DNA from: Gloeobacter kilaueensis JS1
GTDB lineage: Bacteria > Cyanobacteriota > Cyanobacteriia > Gloeobacterales > Gloeobacteraceae
Direction of reading: 5' to 3'
DNA: 64,000 nt
NCBI RefSeq assembly: GCF_000484535.1
Contig: NC_022600.1
Location: 3,782,001 to 3,846,000 of the forward strand
Shown: piece after piece, positions 62,717-64,000 of the stretch
Numbering within the stretch: the stretch's first letter is position 1
How the letters are laid out: each line of letters begins with the position of its first letter
Made by a program: the position numbers and the translations under genes
The notes under the pieces: model-generated
What the model was told of the DNA's origin: nothing
The model's database searches: none
Seen by the model: the letters and a program-made list of their open reading frames with translations, nothing else

Positions 62717-64000
62717 ATGCCTACCAAGAACTCTGCCACACCAATGAACTTTACCTGCTTATCGATTAGTCCTATTCAAAATCTCTATCCAGGTATCGCA
62801 ATTGCCACTGTGCGCGGTGGCGGCATCGGCATCCTCGATAGAGAATTTTGCCCGGTAGACGAGCTACCGGTAGCCCGGACGGCGCTCGAACAGTTGTGCC
62901 AGGCCGCCCGCGCCGTAGCGGGCAGCTGCGGTCTGCGCCTGCGGGCTTCTCAGGTGGCGACCAGTTATCCATTGCTCGAACCGCTGGCGGGGCAGCCGCA
63001 CTGGCTCATCCTCTGCGGCTGGGATACCCAGACCCTCGCCCAGGCTCTCGCCAGCCTGCCGGAGGGGGCAGAGCGGCGGGTTCTCGTCGAGGTCACCGAC
63101 CTCGACCAGGCAGAACTCATTGTCCAGGCGCAGTTACCGGTAGACGGCCTGGTGGTGCGCGGCCACGAGTGCGGCGGTTGGGTCGGCGAAGATTCGGCCT
63201 TTGTGCTTGCCCAGAAGCTCTTGCGCCTGGAGGGAACGACTTCCATTTACGTTCAAGGCGGTATTGGCATCCATACCGCCGGAGCCTGCCGGGTAGCGGG
63301 GGTGGCTGGGGTGATCCTCGACGACCAGCTATGGTTGATGCCCGAATCGCCCCTGAGTGCCGAGCAGCAGAGCTACCTCAACGAATTGAACGGGCAGGAA
63401 GCAATCCCCATCGGTGAACGGCTCGACGCCCCCCTGCGGGTGCTTGCCCGGCCTGGTTTCGCTGTGATTGCCCGGTTGCAGGCACTCGCCGAGCAGATCG
63501 ACCTCATCGAGGACCGCACCGAAGCGCTTCGGCAGTGGCAGCAGCAGGCGGACGCCCTCATCGGCTGGGGAGAAGCGGGGGTAACGGCCTGGCCGATCGG
63601 CCAGGCGATGGGCCTGGCGGCAGTCTTCCGCGAGCGCTACCGCACCACTGGCCGTCTGGTGCAGGCCATCCTCAAAGAAAGTGCTCGCCACATCGAGCTG
63701 GCCCAGCAATGTCAGCCCCTCAAGCCGGGCTCAGCTCTGGCAGCTTCCCACCGCACCGAGTACCCGATCGTCCAGGGACCGATGACGCGGGTGAGCGACA
63801 CGAGCGAATTTGCCGACGCCGTCGCCGGGGGGGGTGGTCTACCGCTACTGGCCTTGGCGCTGATGCGCGGCGAGCAGGTGCGCTCACTTTTAGTCAAGAC
63901 CCAGGCACTGATGCAGGGCCGCAGCTGGGGGGTGGGCATTCTCGGTTTTGCCTCCCACGCCCTGCGCGAAGAGCAGATGAAGGCCGTGCGCGAGGTGAAG
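62717..64000 (+). CDS. Start of a large multidomain protein with two tandem nitronate-monooxygenase-like domains (runs off the window)
   Basis: One frame is open from ATG 62717 (or ATG 62744) to the end of the window, 428 codons. Domain 1 (about 20-225) has IAIATVRGGGIGILD, DGLVVRGHECGGWVGED and TTSIYVQGGIGIHTAGACRVAG, in the order of an FMN-binding NMO barrel. A helical linker follows, then a second NMO start, EYPIVQGPMTRVSDTSEFAD and VAGGGGLPLLALALM. NMO relatives serve as enoyl reductases with polyketide or polyunsaturated fatty-acid synthases, so the missing part may hold ketosynthase and acyltransferase domains. That is inference. No ribosome site is seen. Confidence 0.75.
   Translation, partial: MPTKNSATPMNFTCLSISPIQNLYPGIAIATVRGGGIGILDREFCPVDELPVARTALEQLCQAARAVAGSCGLRLRASQVATSYPLLEPLAGQPHWLILCGWDTQTLAQALASLPEGAERRVLVEVTDLDQAELIVQAQLPVDGLVVRGHECGGWVGEDSAFVLAQKLLRLEGTTSIYVQGGIGIHTAGACRVAGVAGVILDDQLWLMPESPLSAEQQSYLNELNGQEAIPIGERLDAPLRVLARPGFAVIARLQALAEQIDLIEDRTEALRQWQQQADALIGWGEAGVTAWPIGQAMGLAAVFRERYRTTGRLVQAILKESARHIELAQQCQPLKPGSALAASHRTEYPIVQGPMTRVSDTSEFADAVAGGGGLPLLALALMRGEQVRSLLVKTQALMQGRSWGVGILGFASHALREEQMKAVREVK

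Noticed and set aside
1-64000. tRNA, rRNA, CRISPR arrays, common riboswitches
   Set aside because: Intergenic regions were read for cloverleaf arms, regular repeat-spacer patterns and known conserved cores. Nothing convincing was found, although a covariance-model search was not possible.

Overview
The window is GC-rich, gene-dense bacterial chromosome. Aerobic coproporphyrinogen oxidase, PIN/TRAM, Uma2-type and STAND/TPR conflict genes, and a zinc-ribbon MscL together suggest a cyanobacterium. My best guess, by inference only, is the Gloeobacter lineage. No photosystem, rRNA, tRNA or CRISPR sequence was seen. Most genes have ordinary housekeeping character. Several AT-richer or repeat-laden patches (about 13-23 kb, 49-50 kb, 54-58 kb) look accessory.

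Layout. 0-6.5 kb: a secreted propeller-like protein, an extremely acidic Gly-rich repeat protein with its own terminator, a GH13 amylase, then an esterase/ATP-grasp pair. 6.5-12.2 kb: a VOC protein, the minus-strand operon lysA-cdaA-uppS, and a PadR regulator with a well-formed promoter and palindromic operator driving a membrane acyltransferase that carries a large soluble insertion. 12.3-20.8 kb: an accessory locus in which three proteins share one small helical domain resembling the effector-associated domain EAD1. They are an alpha/beta hydrolase, a broken TPR gene and a STAND NTPase. The locus is cut by a decayed IS3-family element (15373-16693) and an apparently intact one (about 19015-20234), the latter ending two convergent genes with its own stop codons. 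20.9-23 kb: a cupin and a solo tyrosine recombinase followed by direct repeats. 23-30 kb: a secreted propeller protein, a cytokinin-dehydrogenase-like flavoprotein, an ATC-hydrolase-like protein, hemF, and an exported redoxin with its CcdA partner. 31-34.5 kb: glycogen debranching-type enzyme and GT4. 36-44 kb: pyrD, YcbX-like MOSC, Uma2, gyrA, a sugar nucleotidyltransferase and hemW. 44-48.6 kb: an operon with PIN/TRAM, tsaD and HAD genes. 48.6-50.2 kb: two broken genes. 50.3-53.3 kb: a fused FAD/Fe-S glycolate-oxidase-like enzyme. 54.2-57.9 kb: a bicistronic pair of P-loop ATPases whose promoter is built from 16-bp repeats. 58-62 kb: a hydrolase, mscL, and the ppa-panD-GT2 operon. 62.7-64 kb: the start of a large protein with two tandem nitronate-monooxygenase-like domains, probably a polyketide/fatty-acid synthase.

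How the parts work together. The best candidates for undescribed systems are the EAD1-like hydrolase/STAND locus (a predicted NTP-dependent conflict system with effector and NTPase linked by like-like domain contacts) and the two-ATPase operon at 54-58 kb with its repeat-covered promoter. Both assignments rest on motifs read by eye; no database search was possible.
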